This document shows positions 13,080 to 24,827 of a stretch of DNA of 64,000 nt, piece by piece (within the stretch, counting starts at the first letter, position 1; each line of letters begins with the position of its first letter). Where the stretch lies: positions 9,814,559-9,878,558 of the forward strand of contig NC_052614.1 in NCBI RefSeq assembly GCF_016545825.1, given 5' to 3'. Made by a program: the position numbers and the translations under genes. Source of the DNA: Eucalyptus grandis. Lineage: Eukaryota; Streptophyta; Magnoliopsida; Myrtales; Myrtaceae. The notes under the pieces were generated by a model, which was given only the letters and a program-made list of their open reading frames with translations, did no database searches and was not told the origin of the DNA.

Positions 13080-14454
13080 TCAACTTGTGGCTCTGCCCTC
13101 TTCAAGTACTTGAGCGAACTCCTCTAGATACTTGTGCTGCAGCTCTACGTTGCCGAATATCTCCCTCATGGCCCATGCGTTTGCCCTCAACTCCTCTCCC
13201 TCCGGCTCCACCATGACCCGCCTTATCGTCTTGGCTACCGAGTCGCCCGTGAACGACCCGTCTCGGTCATTTCTTGGTACCTCTGACCCGACCCGCCTCT
13301 CGTCCATCAGCCTTGCCACAAGTCCTTGGTCTGAGTGCCCCTCGGAAAACAAGATTAGCGCCCGGCCCTGCCCGAGGGCCTCTATGACCGAGCTCCACCC
13401 ACAATGCGTCAAGAACCCGCCGACCGACGGGTGGGCTAGGATGTCTAGCTGAGGAGCCCAACCCACCCAGACGAAGCCTCGACCTGACACCCGGCTTTCG
13501 AAGCTGGAAGGGATACTGCCGGGACCGGCCTTTCGGCCTACCACCCAGACGAAGGGCAAACCTGACTTTTCAATTCCACATGCCAACTCGTGCATTAACT
13601 CTTGACTCAAAGCCACCTCAGTGCCGAGGGCGATGTAGAACACCGACTTCTCTTCCCTATCATCCAACCATTGCTTTAGCTCACTCCACCTCCCGTCTCC
13701 TTCGTGCCGGCTTTTATTCTGGGGCGGCAAAAGCCCCATCGGAACCACGGCTCTTCCGTAAAGCTTCTTAAGTAGACTCAATGGCTCGGCCTCAAACTCG
13801 CTACAGGTTCTTGTGGCCACTATTTCACAACCCTGTATCAACCTGCCAAGCCTTTCGAAAACGGACATGTTAGTGTCAGAGTCCACCATATCCTCTTCGT
13901 TAATCACCTCGTGAAGCCTAAACGCGACTTTAGTGGGGTAAGTAACCCACTGGGGAACGACCGTCAAGTCCTCTGCCGCCTTGGCTCGGACCTGACTGTC
14001 GATCAAAAGGGATGGCGGGCCGCCGAAGACGAGGGTGCTAGCACTCAATATGCAGAAGAACGCCGATTTAACACCCAGTCGTCTCGCCTTTTGGGGTAAC
14101 CAGAAAGACATGAAGTCTTGGATCACCCAGTCGACGTCCGAGTTCGCAAGGAACTCGGCAACAGCTGGCTCGAGCATGTCGTATGCCTTCTTAAGGTAAG
14201 GGACCATGTTATGCAGCAGCTCGGAGGTCGACTCGGCAGAGTCGGGGAGGCCATGGACGCGAGGCAAGGGAAGCTCAACGAGGGTTATCGAGGGAGGGAG
14301 GTTCGCGGGGAGCTTTGGAGGTTTTCGGGGTGGAGATGAAGGAGACGCGATGACCCTTTCGAGCTAAGAAGGTGGCGACCTCGAGGAAGGGCATGAGGTG
14401 GCCGTAAGCGAGCCATGGGAACATCGCAACGTGGAGCTTCTCTTTGTTTTCCAT
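13080..14454 (-). pseudogene. UGT91-like glycosyltransferase, copy A, N-terminal frameshift
   Basis: The product would be a family-1 UDP-sugar glycosyltransferase of the UGT91 group, which adds a sugar (often rhamnose or glucose) to an existing sugar on flavonoids or triterpenoids in the cytosol (family knowledge). The start at 14454 gives [19 protein letters not shown], with the catalytic His in PWLAYGH. The reading frame breaks at about 14313-14325. Compared with the other copies, one base is missing from each of two homopolymer runs (TTT for TTTT and TTTT for TTTTT on the plus strand). After that the frame is open to the TGA at 13080, including the PSPG box (WAPQLDI, HCGWSS, SDQG). It is a recent pseudogene unless the two deletions are assembly errors. 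A TTTAAA box lies about 40 bp upstream of the start. Confidence 0.85.
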
Positions 14455-14665
14455 GGCAGTGTGTGGAAGGAAGACGAAGTGGAGAGAGACTTTAAAAGAG
14501 AAACCGGCTATCGGTGGAGCGCGCACGTGCCTCTACTAGGCGCACGTACCGGGAGAGAGTGAGATTAGTCTCCTTCCTTGCGCACGTGCGAATTTTCACG
14601 TGAATGGCATTGTGACATCCGAACGAATGTTTGTTATACGCAAAAGAAGAAAGCAAAAAATCTTA

Positions 14666-15408
14666 GGCCCCCGTTCATTTAGCCGAAAACTACTTCTAAA
14701 AAAAATGTTTTTTTTTTAATTTTTCGATATTGGTTTCACAAAAATGAACTGGTTGGAAAAAATATTTTCTATCAATAGAAAAAAGATCTCTAAGATAGGA
14801 AAAATGTTTTTAGCTTTTCAAGAGGGAAAGCATTTTCAAGCAGAAAATATTTTTCATGCTCATTTTCTCTTATCTCACACCTTTACTAACCCCTTTTTCT
14901 TTCCTTTTTTTCTTTTTCAGAAAATTCTAATTTTTAGTTCTTTTTCTTCTTTTTTTCTCCTTTTATTTTGACTAGTTGCCAAACACAACAATAGCCGACA
15001 ACCAACCATCGTTTAACTCGAGTTGGCCGCTTGCCAGATTGGCGAGTGTAAGCCTTTGGCAAGCCTGAGTGCTCGAGCTCCACTTTGGCTGATCGTTGAG
15101 CATCATCATGGTTGGTGATTGACAAAAGAAGAAGGAGGAGGTAAAGAAAAATAAAAGCAAAAAAATAAATAAGTTAAAAAAGTAAAATTTTGAATATTTT
15201 AAGAAGTAAAAAAATTATCTAAAAGAATGCACGGAGGAAAATTAAATCAAAATTTTCATATCGAATAGAGAAAAATATTTGTTTAATTCATTTTCAAGTT
15301 TCAATTAAATATAAAAAAAATATAATCATTTTTCTGAAAAAAAAAAAAAAAACCTTTTCAAAAGATAATTTCTAAAAATGATATGTTTTACGTAAAACGA
15401 GCGGAGCC
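14666..15408. mobile_element. hAT-like non-autonomous element
   Basis: The left end GGCCCCCGTTCATTTAGCC and the inverted right end GGCTCCGCTCGTTTTACG form imperfect terminal inverted repeats, both leading into AAAAC. The flanking 8 bp are AAATCTTA (14658-14665) and AAGTCTTG (15409-15416), six of eight equal, a plausible aged 8-bp target duplication. At 21148-21160 the paralogous block reads ACTTAAGTCTTGTTAGG without the element. The interior has pyrimidine-rich DNA (14880-14970), a GC-rich core (about 14980-15115) and a purine-rich arm. Confidence 0.6.
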
Positions 15409-16080
15409 AAGTCTTGTTAATTTGCTATGCGGCCGAAAGAAAGGGTTCATTTAACTTGGATGTCTTAAAAATAAGGACTCACCTCCCTAGGAATATTGAT
15501 TGCTGTACTAAGTAGTTCGAGAATGCCCCGGTCTTTAGATACTTGAGTCGGTCTCTTGATATTTATTTTCAAAGCAACGCTTGCACCAAAATCGATGAGC
15601 TGCCCCGGAAAGTGCGTCTTGTTATTTATCACATTATCCCACAAATTTTAAGGATTTTCCCTCTCGAGCACAGTTATTCTACTATACGTTTTTCACATTT
15701 ATGCCTTTTTAGGAACAAATATCCATTCAGAAATCGCCTCATTGGAAGGTAGTTAAGGGCATAACAAGGTCTAAGCCAAGCCTTATGTTTCGGAAATACA
15801 TTATCAATATGTGAGGGAATTGAGTTAGTATAATTGTCATCGAATCTCCGTGGATTTTTTATACACGCAAACTCGAATAATGGGTGGAGGTCAAATTTAT
15901 TTCACGCAATGTTTTCTGCGTACGATTCTAATTGGTACTTGAATTCTATTCTTTAATGTATTATTAGAATAGTTCGTTTTTGTCATGCACGGCGTCATGC
16001 ACGGCCCTTCTCTAAGTGATGGAGCCGCTGTTGCCCCTTAATGGCAAAAATAATTGAGGATGGCGTCTTAAATGAGTTTG
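15409..16080. other. Intergenic between UGT copies A and B
   Basis: No gene is visible. The last 90 bp contain GATGGCGTCTTAAATGAGTTTGG, closely matched near 21280 before the second fragmentary UGT, so it belongs to the duplicated unit. Confidence 0.5.
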
Positions 16081-16532
16081 GCCCCATTCTAGGATCACAA
16101 GTTCAACGACTGAGGGCTCTGCCCCTTTCAAGTACCCGAGGGAACCCATCCAAATTCTCAAGTTGCAACTTCATGTCGCCACATATCTCCCCACAACCCA
16201 TGCCCTCGTCCTCAGCTCCTCTCCCTCTGGCTCCACTGACCCGCCTTATCGTGTAGGCTACTAGGTCGCTATTGAATGGCCCCCTCTCGGTCATCCGTTA
16301 GCACCTCTTGTTCGACTCGCATCTCATCCATTAGTCTCACCATCAGCCGATGGTCCGAGCTCCCCTGGTGAACAAGATTGGCGCCTAGCCCTCCGCGAGT
16401 GCCTCTACAACCAAGCTCCAACACGACGACGCGCCAAGAACCCGACGATCGACTAGTGGGCTGGGATGTTGAGCTGAGGAGCCCAACCCACCTAGACAAA
16501 GCCTTGACTCGATAACCGGACTTCCAATCATT
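16081..16532 (-). pseudogene. UGT91-like fragment, copy B (C-terminal part)
   Basis: The nucleotide sequence matches the last roughly 150 codons of the UGT copies. It carries counterparts of the PSPG region (GGGTTGGGCTCCTCAGCT on the minus strand) and of the conserved C-terminal helix (CGG.TCA). The frame is interrupted many times. The match ends abruptly near 16530, inside what would be the sequence before the PSPG box, and no N-terminal part follows. It is more diverged than copies A and F. It is the counterpart of the fragment at 21325-22202. Confidence 0.75.
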
Positions 16533-16558
16533 TTGGCAAGAAAGAACAATCAAGTTTT

Positions 16559-16696
16559 AGCTTGAGAAGTGATTGGGTAACAGTTTTTAATTTATTGTGA
16601 AAATAATAGTTTATTCCGAATCACAAAAAATCCAATAATAAATAATTTTATTCTCAAGATAGCACAAAAACTGTTATATTAGCCAATTCCTTTCAT
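16559..16696. mobile_element. MITE-like insertion with an empty paralogous site
   Basis: About 135 bp with inverted ends (GAGAAGTGATTGGGTAACAG and, inverted, GAAAGGAATTGGCTAATATA, both running into CAGTTTTT). In the duplicate at 22285-22300 the sequence reads straight through as GTTTTAGTTTTACTCATCCCC, while here GTTTTAG and TTTACTCATCCCC are separated by the insertion. The family is not identified. A longer related inverted copy may follow at about 16950-17045. Confidence 0.6.
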
Positions 16697-17299
16697 CTTT
16701 ACTCATCCCCAGGTCTATGCATAGTAATTGATCCATAATATGCTAAGAGTGCGAGGGAGTCGGTAACACTAACATTGAATTTCTTGCTTTCGGGACTTCA
16801 CTATTTTATCGGTAGCAAGTTATGGTAGAAGAGACTTCTTACTTTTTGTCTTTTAGTTTTTAGAGTTATGCTAACATAATAATTTTGAGTTATCGTAACA
16901 ATAACAATTGGTTATGAGCTCGGATTTTTGAAGAAGTAGGCTCCACAATAATTTATAATTATTTGTTATTTGATTTTTTTGTGATTTAAAATAAACTATT
17001 ATTCTCAAAGTAACTTAAAACTATTATTTAATCATTTCTCTAACTTTTACTAAAAATTAGTATTTTGGCCTGTGCAAAGGGCTATTCCTCGATTTGTCAT
17101 ATAATTTTGTAGCACTAACCAACTGGAAGGAAATACATAAAACTTTATAGGGTGCACATATAAACGGATAACCATACTGAATATCTGCTTCTTGTATGAA
17201 GTCATTAGTTTAATTTCAAGCCACACAATTATCTTATCTTGTCCCGTACCCGGGGAACAAACTTGGCCCATCCCACATGCTCCCAACTAAACTAACATG
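16697..17299. other. Intergenic between UGT copies B and C
   Basis: AT-rich, no gene. It is paralogous to 22300-22720, between the fragment at 21.3-22.2 kb and copy E: both share CTCATCCCC, CGCATAGTAATTG or GCATAGTAATTG, and the ATATCTGCTTC motif just before the UGT 3' end. A second AT-rich inverted structure occupies about 16860-17045. Confidence 0.5.
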
Positions 17300-19051
17300 A
17301 CCTGAGGAGCTTCTCCAAATACTTGTTTAGCAGCTCGAAATTGTCAAGTGTCTCCCTTGTGGCCCATGCCTTTGCCCTCACCTCCTCTCCCTCTGGCTCC
17401 ACCATGACCCGCCTAATCATCTCAGCCATTGAGACTACGTTTGGTAACGCTCTCGAGAATAAGTGTTTGTTTTTTTTGTTCCAAAGAGTATAAATAGAAT
17501 AGAAATGCGTTTGATAAGTTTTTTATTCTCGGGAACAAATTGGTTCCCGCGAACAAATTCGAAGTAAAAACAAGAAGCAAAAGAAAATTGCTTATTATTT
17601 ATGAGAGCAATTCCAAAAATAATAATCAAAATACAAAAATCAAGCTTATGTTTTTCCCTTTTCTTTTCTTCTTTGTTTCTTTTTTTTTTTTTTCTCTTTC
17701 TCTCTTCTTCCCAAGCCGGTCGTTGGCTCGGTGTCAACCGGCAACTAGCCAGACAAGGCTCTAGCGAGCCAAACGAGGCCCAATGACTTTGCTAGAGCCT
17801 TGCTGGCCTCTGGCGAGGTCACCCTGAGCTTATCAGACACTGTGAAGGTGATGTCGACCTTGCAGTGGCTAGGCAAGGCTCGACCTCACCTTGGCCAAGC
17901 AAGGTCGCCTTGCCCAGTCACAGTGATGCTTGTGATGACCTTGCCAGCCCTTGTCTGGCCGGTCACCAACCAACGACCGGCTGAAGGAGAGAAGAAAATG
18001 AAAATTGCAATAAATTATTAATGAATTAAAAGAAATTTTAAGTTACAAAAATATATGGGATCGTACCAAACGCATTTCTCTTTTTGGTAGCAAAAATTTT
18101 ATGTAATTACTAAACGTGTTCAAATGCTTAGAACTATTCCCAGGAGTAGAAATGAAAAAAAGTATTTGAAAAAATTGTTCCCCAAAAGCATAAACGTTAC
18201 CAAACTCACTCTGAGCCACTCGAGAACAACTTGTCAAGCTCGTCCCTTGGCACCTCAAACCCCCTCTCTGTTCAAGCAGCCTTGCCATCAACCCCTGGTC
18301 AGAATTCACTATGGAAAACAGAATCAGTGGCCGGCCTCGCCCGAGCGCCTCAATGGCGGAGCTCCAACCACAATGGGTCAAGAACCCTCCAATTGCCGCG
18401 TGAGCAAGAATTTCGGCCTGAGGAGCCCAACCCATCCACAAATAACCTCGGCCCAAGACCCAACTTTCGAATCCGGAAGGTATAATCTCCTGGCCTGGCC
18501 TCCGACCCACCACCCAAACAAACAGCAACCCCAACTTCTCGATCCCTGCCGCGAGCTTCGGCATCATCTCCCGACTGATGTTAACCTTGATGCGAAGCCC
18601 GACATAGAAGACTGACTTCTCTTTCTTATCGTCAAGCCATCTTTTCGGCTCGACCCATCTCTTGTCTCCGCTGCCGCATTTGCGGCGGGGTGGCAATAAG
18701 CCCACAGGGACCACAGGTTTTCCATAAAGCTTCTGAAGTAACCTCAGCGGATCAGCATCGATCTCGCCCCAGCTCCTCACGGCCACGAACTTGGAACCCC
18801 GAATCTACTCGGCAGCCCGCTGAAAATTAGAAACTCCGGTGTCCATGCAATCCTGGTGAGTTACTATCTCGTGGAGCCTGAATCTGACCTTGGACAGGTA
18901 ATCTATCCACTCGGGAATGGCGGTCAAGTCCTCAAGCCTTCAGCTCGGGCCATTGATCAAGACGAAAGGTGGTTCGTGGAAAGCGAGAGTAGTAACACTG
19001 AATGCACTAAAGAATGCCGAGTTCACACTCGGCTCGCAACTTGGGGCAACC
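17300..19051 (-). pseudogene. UGT91-like pseudogene, copy C, split by a hAT-like element and 5' truncated
   Basis: The part at 18214-18786 is open and encodes the region from about residue 212 to beyond the PSPG box (WMGWAPQAEILAH, HCGWSS, SDQGLM). Upstream, a TAG lies at about 18806 (CGAATCTACTCGG on the plus strand). Coding similarity then continues to about 19051, where the first 125 or so codons are missing. The C-terminal piece is at 17300-17431, separated by a 782-bp insertion (17432-18213). It is closest to copy E (22722-24070) in sequence, for example PVVPVGLLPPRRK in both. No function is possible. Confidence 0.88.
17432..18213. mobile_element. hAT-like element inserted in UGT copy C
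   Basis: The inverted ends AGACTACGTTTGGTAACG and (inverted from the right) CAGAGTGAGTTTGGTAACG share GTTTGGTAACG. The flanking 8 bp are AGCCATTG (17424-17431) and AGCCACTC (18214-18221), which both correspond to the same place in the UGT reading frame. This proves that the insertion duplicated its target, with two later changes. The interior shows a pyrimidine-rich arm (17645-17712), a GC-rich core (17713-17985) bounded by the inverted pair GCCGGTCGTTGG and CCAACGACCGGC, and a purine-rich arm. No transposase. Confidence 0.75.
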
Positions 19052-21324
19052 AGTGACAATTTGTTTAACGTGGTCGTGAACTTTTGTAATATACAATCTT
19101 GAACAAATTTAATGTTTACAAACGACATTAAATAGCAGGCCAAAATTAATGAATCATTTTTGCCAATTTCCTTTTTTGGTTCATTTGCACTTGTCACGAC
19201 CTCCCCAAAGGAAGTTGAATCCATCTAAGAGTTTAGCTAATGGATTAGTCAACCTAAACCTAGCTCGGCTCTTGTGACTTAAGATTCAAGTATTTAACAT
19301 ACAAAAGATTCTTATATATGAGTCACAACTAATTGGTTTGTAAAGTATCGGGAGAAATACCTTACTTTTATGAAGTAGAGAAATATGGTCTTGATTCTTA
19401 GATTTGTTCTCGGGAATAAGAATCAATTTTTTTATTATTATTCTTGATTATGTTCCAAATCTATTTCCGAGAACAAAAAAATAGAAATTTGTTCCAGAAC
19501 AAAAATTTTACCAAATGCGATTTTGTTCCCAAACCGCTTCCGAGAACAAAAATCAGAATCGTGTACTATTTGGATAGTTAATGAGACAAGCTCTAACTCA
19601 TCACTTCGTAAGTCAATTTTTGACCATCGAAGAATAATAGGCTTGGGCCAATTCCTTTTCTCTGTGAACTTAGTCCAACTTGTCAAATTAAAACTCAAAA
19701 CCATTTATTAAAGCTCATACATCCCGGCCCAATGCAAATAGAATAATAAAAAATAAATGCTCTTAAAAATATATGCTATGCAACTTAATTCTCATATTTT
19801 TGTTTAGTAGTTAAAAATTAATTCCTAATTTTTATGCGATAAATAAATAGTTGGATTGCTAAAATTTAGATATTAACATCACTCTCGCATCTATGCCTTT
19901 GGTGAATTTCATGAAGGAGATAATTTCGAGTAGGGTTTCTACAATATCATTTTTATCAGTAGTTTATACAAATCATCGATAGTGCATGAATTGTAATATT
20001 TTCCTACCTTAAAAACAATATTCGCATCGTTGAAGAAGATGGATTAACGAGAAATATCTCCATCATCAGTAGAAAATATTTAGGCATGAACAATTATGAC
20101 GATACAAACATTTTCAACTGACTAATATTTCTGCTCAATAATAATGATCTTTTATTTTTTAGGAAAATATTTATCAAATTATGTAACTTGTCGCATAGTG
20201 CAATCGGCTTGATCTAATGCAGCGAGCCTATGCAACACTTCCTAGACAAAGAAAATACTGTAATTTGTCGCATAACACAATTGACTTGATCTAATCAAGT
20301 GAGCCTACGTGACATTTGCTAGGAAAAAAAACTCACGGTTGGGTTCATAGCGGTGTAATGAACCCACTCTCCCACATTTCTTTAGAATAATACTTCGAGA
20401 ATGCCTAGTCTAGAGATCGAGTTACCTCTTGGTATTTTACTATTTATCTTCCAAGCAACGCTTGCGCCAAAAACAATAAAAGCTTCATTGCAAAGTTTGG
20501 CCCAAAATTCATCAACTTGTCTGCCGTAATGATCGAAATAACAGCTAGATTCATCAAACTAAAATTATGCAGCAAAAATATCCCAATTTTTTTTTATGTC
20601 ACCGAAAGCCCTAATCTTATACTATGACAGAAATATCACAAAAAAACTCAAATTTATGCATGCGTGATATATGTACCATTTATTTCAATTACATCCAAGA
20701 TATTCTTATCATACTAGTATAAATTTAGGTTTCGTAACGACACAAAAAAATTCGAGATATATGTGTCACGGTGGGCAAGTTTAGTGGTTTTAGTAAAACA
20801 AAAAAAAAAAATTGAGGTATTTGTGTTACGGACAGTGAGTACATGTGGGTTTTTCTTTGTGGTGTTAACCCTATAATGTGATATTGCCTTAAAGAACAAG
20901 TCAAGGGTTGGATGGAGTCGGGTCAATCCATGGTGCCCGAGAGTTGATCCAGCCCGAGCTTTCCATCTCTGTAACCCCATGCCCAACCTGCCTCTCTCTC
21001 TCTCTCTCTCTCTAAAAACTTCGCTCATGCTCGACTCACAACTAACTCTGCTTTCTCTGGTCCGACGAACCATCGCTCATGCCCGAGCAATGTTTCTTAT
21101 ATGCAAAAGAAGAAAGCAAAGGTTTTAGTTTTAATGGAAATGTCGATGACTTAAGTCTTGTTAGGATAGATCATTACTGGATATTAAATAGGAATCACTT
21201 AATTAAAGGGTTGATTTAGGGCGTGTTGTGTTAATATATTGATATAATCAAATCGATTTTGATGGACATAGTAATAATCGAGGTTGGTGCCTCAAACGAG
21301 TTTGGCCCATTCTAAGACTACGAG
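19052..21324. other. Intergenic, composite of duplicated flanks
   Basis: No gene. Just after the truncation point of copy C the sequence GTGACAATTTGTTTAACGTGG resembles 40750 (GCGACAATTTGTTTAATGTGG), so a shared junction is duplicated. 19850-20520 resembles 12240-12840 and 40880-41440. 20540-20960 resembles 41440-41920 and 42470-42560 (GGGTCAATCCATGGTGCCC). A CT microsatellite lies at 20992-21013. Patches near 20570-20870 (ACAAATACC, TTTAGGGTTTT types) look like remnants of the MULE family seen at 41931. Confidence 0.5.
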
Positions 21325-22202
21325 TTCATCGGCTCAAGGCTCTGCCCTTTTCAATCGCCCGAGCAAACTCAATTAAATACTCAAATTGCGACTCCACATC
21401 ACCAAATATCCCCTCATGGCCTGTGCGCTCGTCCTTGGCTACCGAGTCATTTGTTGTTGTACTTAATTAGTACATCCATGATAGGATGCGATAAAAACGT
21501 ACTGTTTCGTCTTAATATGTTACGATGAAAAGACACCATTTGAAAGAGTATGAGGGAGTCATATAAAATACTCTTGAAAACAACCGTTGAGAGGGTTGAC
21601 AGAACGTACACTTAGAAATTCTTCTCATTTTATTGTCCCATTTCCATCAAAGAAAAAGAATGCGTTACATTTCTCCTTTACGAGAACAATTGGCATTTAC
21701 GCTGTAAAAATCGGATGTTTTCCTCGTAATTACATTCAAACCAACATGAAATATTTTTGTTCGTAATTCATCCGCAATTCAACGATAGTTTCGGGGTAAA
21801 TTGTTCACTGCGCATTGGAAATAGATAAGTCGTCCTCTGCCGACTTTCATCTTACATTTGTGAATGGCTCGTCTCAGTCATCCCTTGACACCTTTTATTC
21901 AACTCGCATCTCATCCATTGGTCTCGCCGTTGGCCATTGTTCGAGCTCTCCCCCCCCCAACTAAACAAGATCAGTGCCTACTGCCTGGCCTGTTCGAGTG
22001 CCTCTACGACTGAGCTCCACATGTGATGCGCCAAGAACCCACCGATCGCGACAAGTGGGCGAGGGTGTCGAGCTGAGGGGCCCAGCCCACCCAGACGAAG
22101 CCTCAACTTGACACCCAAACGTTCGGACCCGGAAGGGATTATGCCGGCGCAAGCCGTCCGCCCTACCACCCAAAACGGACAGCAAACTTGACCGTCCCAT
22201 TC
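21325..22202 (-). pseudogene. UGT91-like fragment, copy D, interrupted
   Basis: Two separated pieces match the UGT C-terminal third on the minus strand. 21325-21437 holds the last codons. 21838-22202 holds the region around the PSPG box (CTCAGCTCGACACCCTCGCC and GGGTGGGCTGGGCCCC on the minus strand). About 400 bp of unrelated AT-rich DNA separates them. There are frameshifts throughout and a C-run near 21951. It is the counterpart of copy B (16081-16532). The left flank GTTTGGCCCATTCTAAGA is shared with copy B as well. Confidence 0.7.
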
Positions 22203-22721
22203 ACTGCCCGGGTATGTTTGAGGAACCTCTGCATTTTATTTTTCATCAATCCCTTATCATCTTGGCAAGAAAGAATGACAGAGTTTTAGTTTTACTCATC
22301 CCCAAGTCTACGCATAGTAATTGGTTCGAATATGCTAATTGCTAAGAGCGCGAACAATTGAATTTCTTATTTTTAGGCTTTATTATTTTTTTGTTAGCAA
22401 GTGATGATAGGAATGAAACCCTAAAATTTGTCACAGAAATAAAATTGAGTGATGAAACTTTTAAAATGTGCAATTAAGTCTTAAAATTAATCATGCAGAT
22501 ATGATCAATAGTAGGTAAATACATAAACTTTATAGAGTAAATGCGTGAACGGATAACCAAGGTGAAATATCTGCTTCGATGGCAAACTACCATGTCCCTG
22601 CAGTACATGATTAACAACTAGAAAGGAGCTTATCGTACAAGCCCTTTATTTAATTTTAAACCATAATATTATCTTTCTCGTACACGAGGAACGAACGTGG
22701 CCCCATCCCATATGCTCCCGA
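22203..22721. other. Intergenic between UGT fragment D and copy E
   Basis: AT-rich, no ORF of note. It is the paralogue of 16697-17299 and lacks the MITE found there. It probably includes the 3' UTR of copy E; no poly(A) signal could be fixed. Confidence 0.5.
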
Positions 22722-24070
22722 CTAAGCTAACATGACCTGAGCGAGCTTCTCCAGATACTTGTTTTGCAACTCGTAATTGCCGAATATCTCCTCATGGCCC
22801 ATGCGTTTGCCCTCACTTGCTCTCCCTCCGGCTCCACCATGACCCGCCGAATCGTCTGGGCCAGCGAGTCGCTAGTGAACGACCCATCGGCCTCGTCCCT
22901 CGGCACCTCGAACCCGACCCCTCTCTCTTCGAACAGCCTGCCCATCAAGCCTTGGTCGGAATTCGCTCCAGAGAATAGAATCAGCGGCCGGCCTTGCCCG
23001 AGCGACTCGATGGCGGAGCTCCAGCCGCAGTGGCTCAAGATTCCTCCGATTGCCGGGTGGGCCAGGATTTCGGCCTGAGGAGCCCAACCCATCCACATAT
23101 AACCCCGGCCGGCGACCTGACTTTCGAACCCAGGAGGTATGTTCTCCGGGCCGGGCCTCTGACCCACCACCCAAACGAAGGGCAAACCCGACTTCTCGAT
23201 CCCTCCGGCCAGCTCCACTATCATCTCCGGGCTAATGTTGACCTCGGTGCCGAGGCCGATGTAGAAGACCGACTTCTCTTTCTTATCGTCAAGCCATCTT
23301 TTCAGCTCGACCCATCTTTCGTCTTCGCTGCTGCGTTTGCGGCGGGGTGGCAATAAGCCCACGGGGACCACGGGTTTTCCGTAAAGCTTCTCGAGCAGCC
23401 TCAGTGGATCGGCCTCAAACTCGGGGCAGCTCCTCACGGCCACGAACTTGGAACCGCGAATCGACTCGCCGATCCTCTGAAAATCCGACACTCCCGGGTC
23501 CATGCCATCATGGTTTTGGAGCATCTCGTAGAGCTTGAACCTGACCTTGGACGGGTAATCGATCCACTTGGGAACGACGGTCAAGTCCTCTGGCCTTGGG
23601 ACCGGGCCCTCGATCAAGAGGGAAGGCGGTCCGAGGAAAGCGGGAGAAGTAGCGCTGGTTATGTTAAAGAATGCCGAGTTGATGCCGATTTGGCTTACCA
23701 CTCGCGGCAACCAATGCGCGGCGAAGTCATGGATTATCCAGTCCACGCCCGACCGTTGAAGGAACTCCGTGATGGCTGGCTCGAGCATGTCGTAGGCCTT
23801 CTTAAGGTATGGGACCTTTTTGATCGGCAGCTCGGCAGTCGACTCGGCCAAGTCCGGGAGGCCATCAACGCGAGGCAAGGGGAGCTCGACGAGGGTCAGT
23901 GAGGGAGGGAGGTCAGTGGGGAGCTTCCGGAGGTTTTTTGGGGTGGAGATGAAGGAGACACGATGGCCCTTTTCAGCTAAGAAGGTGGCGACCTCGAGAT
24001 AGGGCAAGATGTGGCCGAAAGCGAGCCATGGGAAAATCGCTACGTGAAGCTTCTTCTCTTTGTTGTCCAT
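22722..24070 (-). pseudogene. UGT91-like glycosyltransferase, copy E, nearly intact, C-terminal frameshift
   Basis: The frame from ATG 24070 is open for 447 codons to 22727. It has catalytic His20 (PWLAFGH), Asp115 (DWIIHD) and a PSPG box from Trp329 (WAPQAEI) through HCGWSS to Asp372-Gln373. I count 45 residues in the box, one more than the usual 44. After residue 426 the protein runs out of the family frame. CTCC at 22789-22792 has one C fewer than copy A, and the expected ending and stop at about 22722-22724 are in another frame. Only about the last 25 residues are changed, so activity cannot be excluded. The predicted role is sugar-on-sugar glycosylation of specialised metabolites in the cytosol. 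No intron, as is usual for the group. The start context is GCCGCCATGG. Confidence 0.85.
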
Positions 24071-24575
24071 GGCGGCGGCTGTGAACTCTACTTTTGCGTT
24101 GGACGGGCGCGGTGCTGTTTGACCTGTGAGTGAAGTCTAATGCAGTGGAGAATGAGCTCTCCCTTCATATCGTATAAAAGCAATAAAGATTTGGCAGGGC
24201 CGGCACGCCTCAACGGCAGCTACCTTTCCCGACTGGCCAATTCCATCTAGTGTTGTTTTGAAATTCTGACGAATGCTGGCATAAGCTAAATTGCATCTGA
24301 ACAGATCATTATCATATGGTTTTTTATGGTTTAGAAGAAAGTGCTATTCTCATGGTAAATTAAGGACTATCGTCCAATCATTTCTAAGAAAGATGCAATT
24401 CAGATTTCACAAACTCTAACAGCCTAATATTATTGACGTTTGCCTTTGTTTGTTCTGGTGGCAGGTTGATGGCCATGGACAATTATCAAACAAGGTACAA
24501 GTTGCAAATTTGTTAGGTAGAGGAAAACAAAAGGCCAAACAAAGAGGAGGAGGAGGAGGGTAGCCTGTACGTAGG

Positions 24576-24824
24576 GCCAGTGATTCGTGTTCTTTTTTTT
24601 TTTTTTTTTTTTAGTCAGTCCTACTCTATTTCTACTTTACACTCACTCTCAGACTTTTGCCTTACCTCTTGCAGGCGTGGGAGTCGAAGCCCACTCTTGA
24701 AACTCACGCGTCCCCACCCCATCCCCCCTTGAGAAGGTGGGGACTTGAACCCTTCACCTCCCCCTTCCATGTTGGAAGGGTGGCTACTGGGGGCGAATCC
24801 CAGTGATTGCCAGTGATCCGTGTT
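24576..24824 (-). mobile_element. SINE-like retroposon with 16-bp target duplication
   Basis: On the minus strand the body (24808 to 24613) ends in a run of about 20 A (24612-24593). A box B-like GGTTCAAGTCC is at 24741-24751. The element is flanked by GCCAGTGATTCGTGTT (24576-24591) and GCCAGTGATCCGTGTT (24809-24824), 15 of 16 identical, as expected from target-primed retroposition. Body plus tail is about 216 bp. A clear box A was not found, so a short LINE tail is the alternative. Confidence 0.65.
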
Positions 24825-24827
24825 AGG

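Noticed and set aside
18124..18615. 163-codon plus-strand ORF
   Set aside because: Antisense of UGT copy C and of the end of the hAT-like element.
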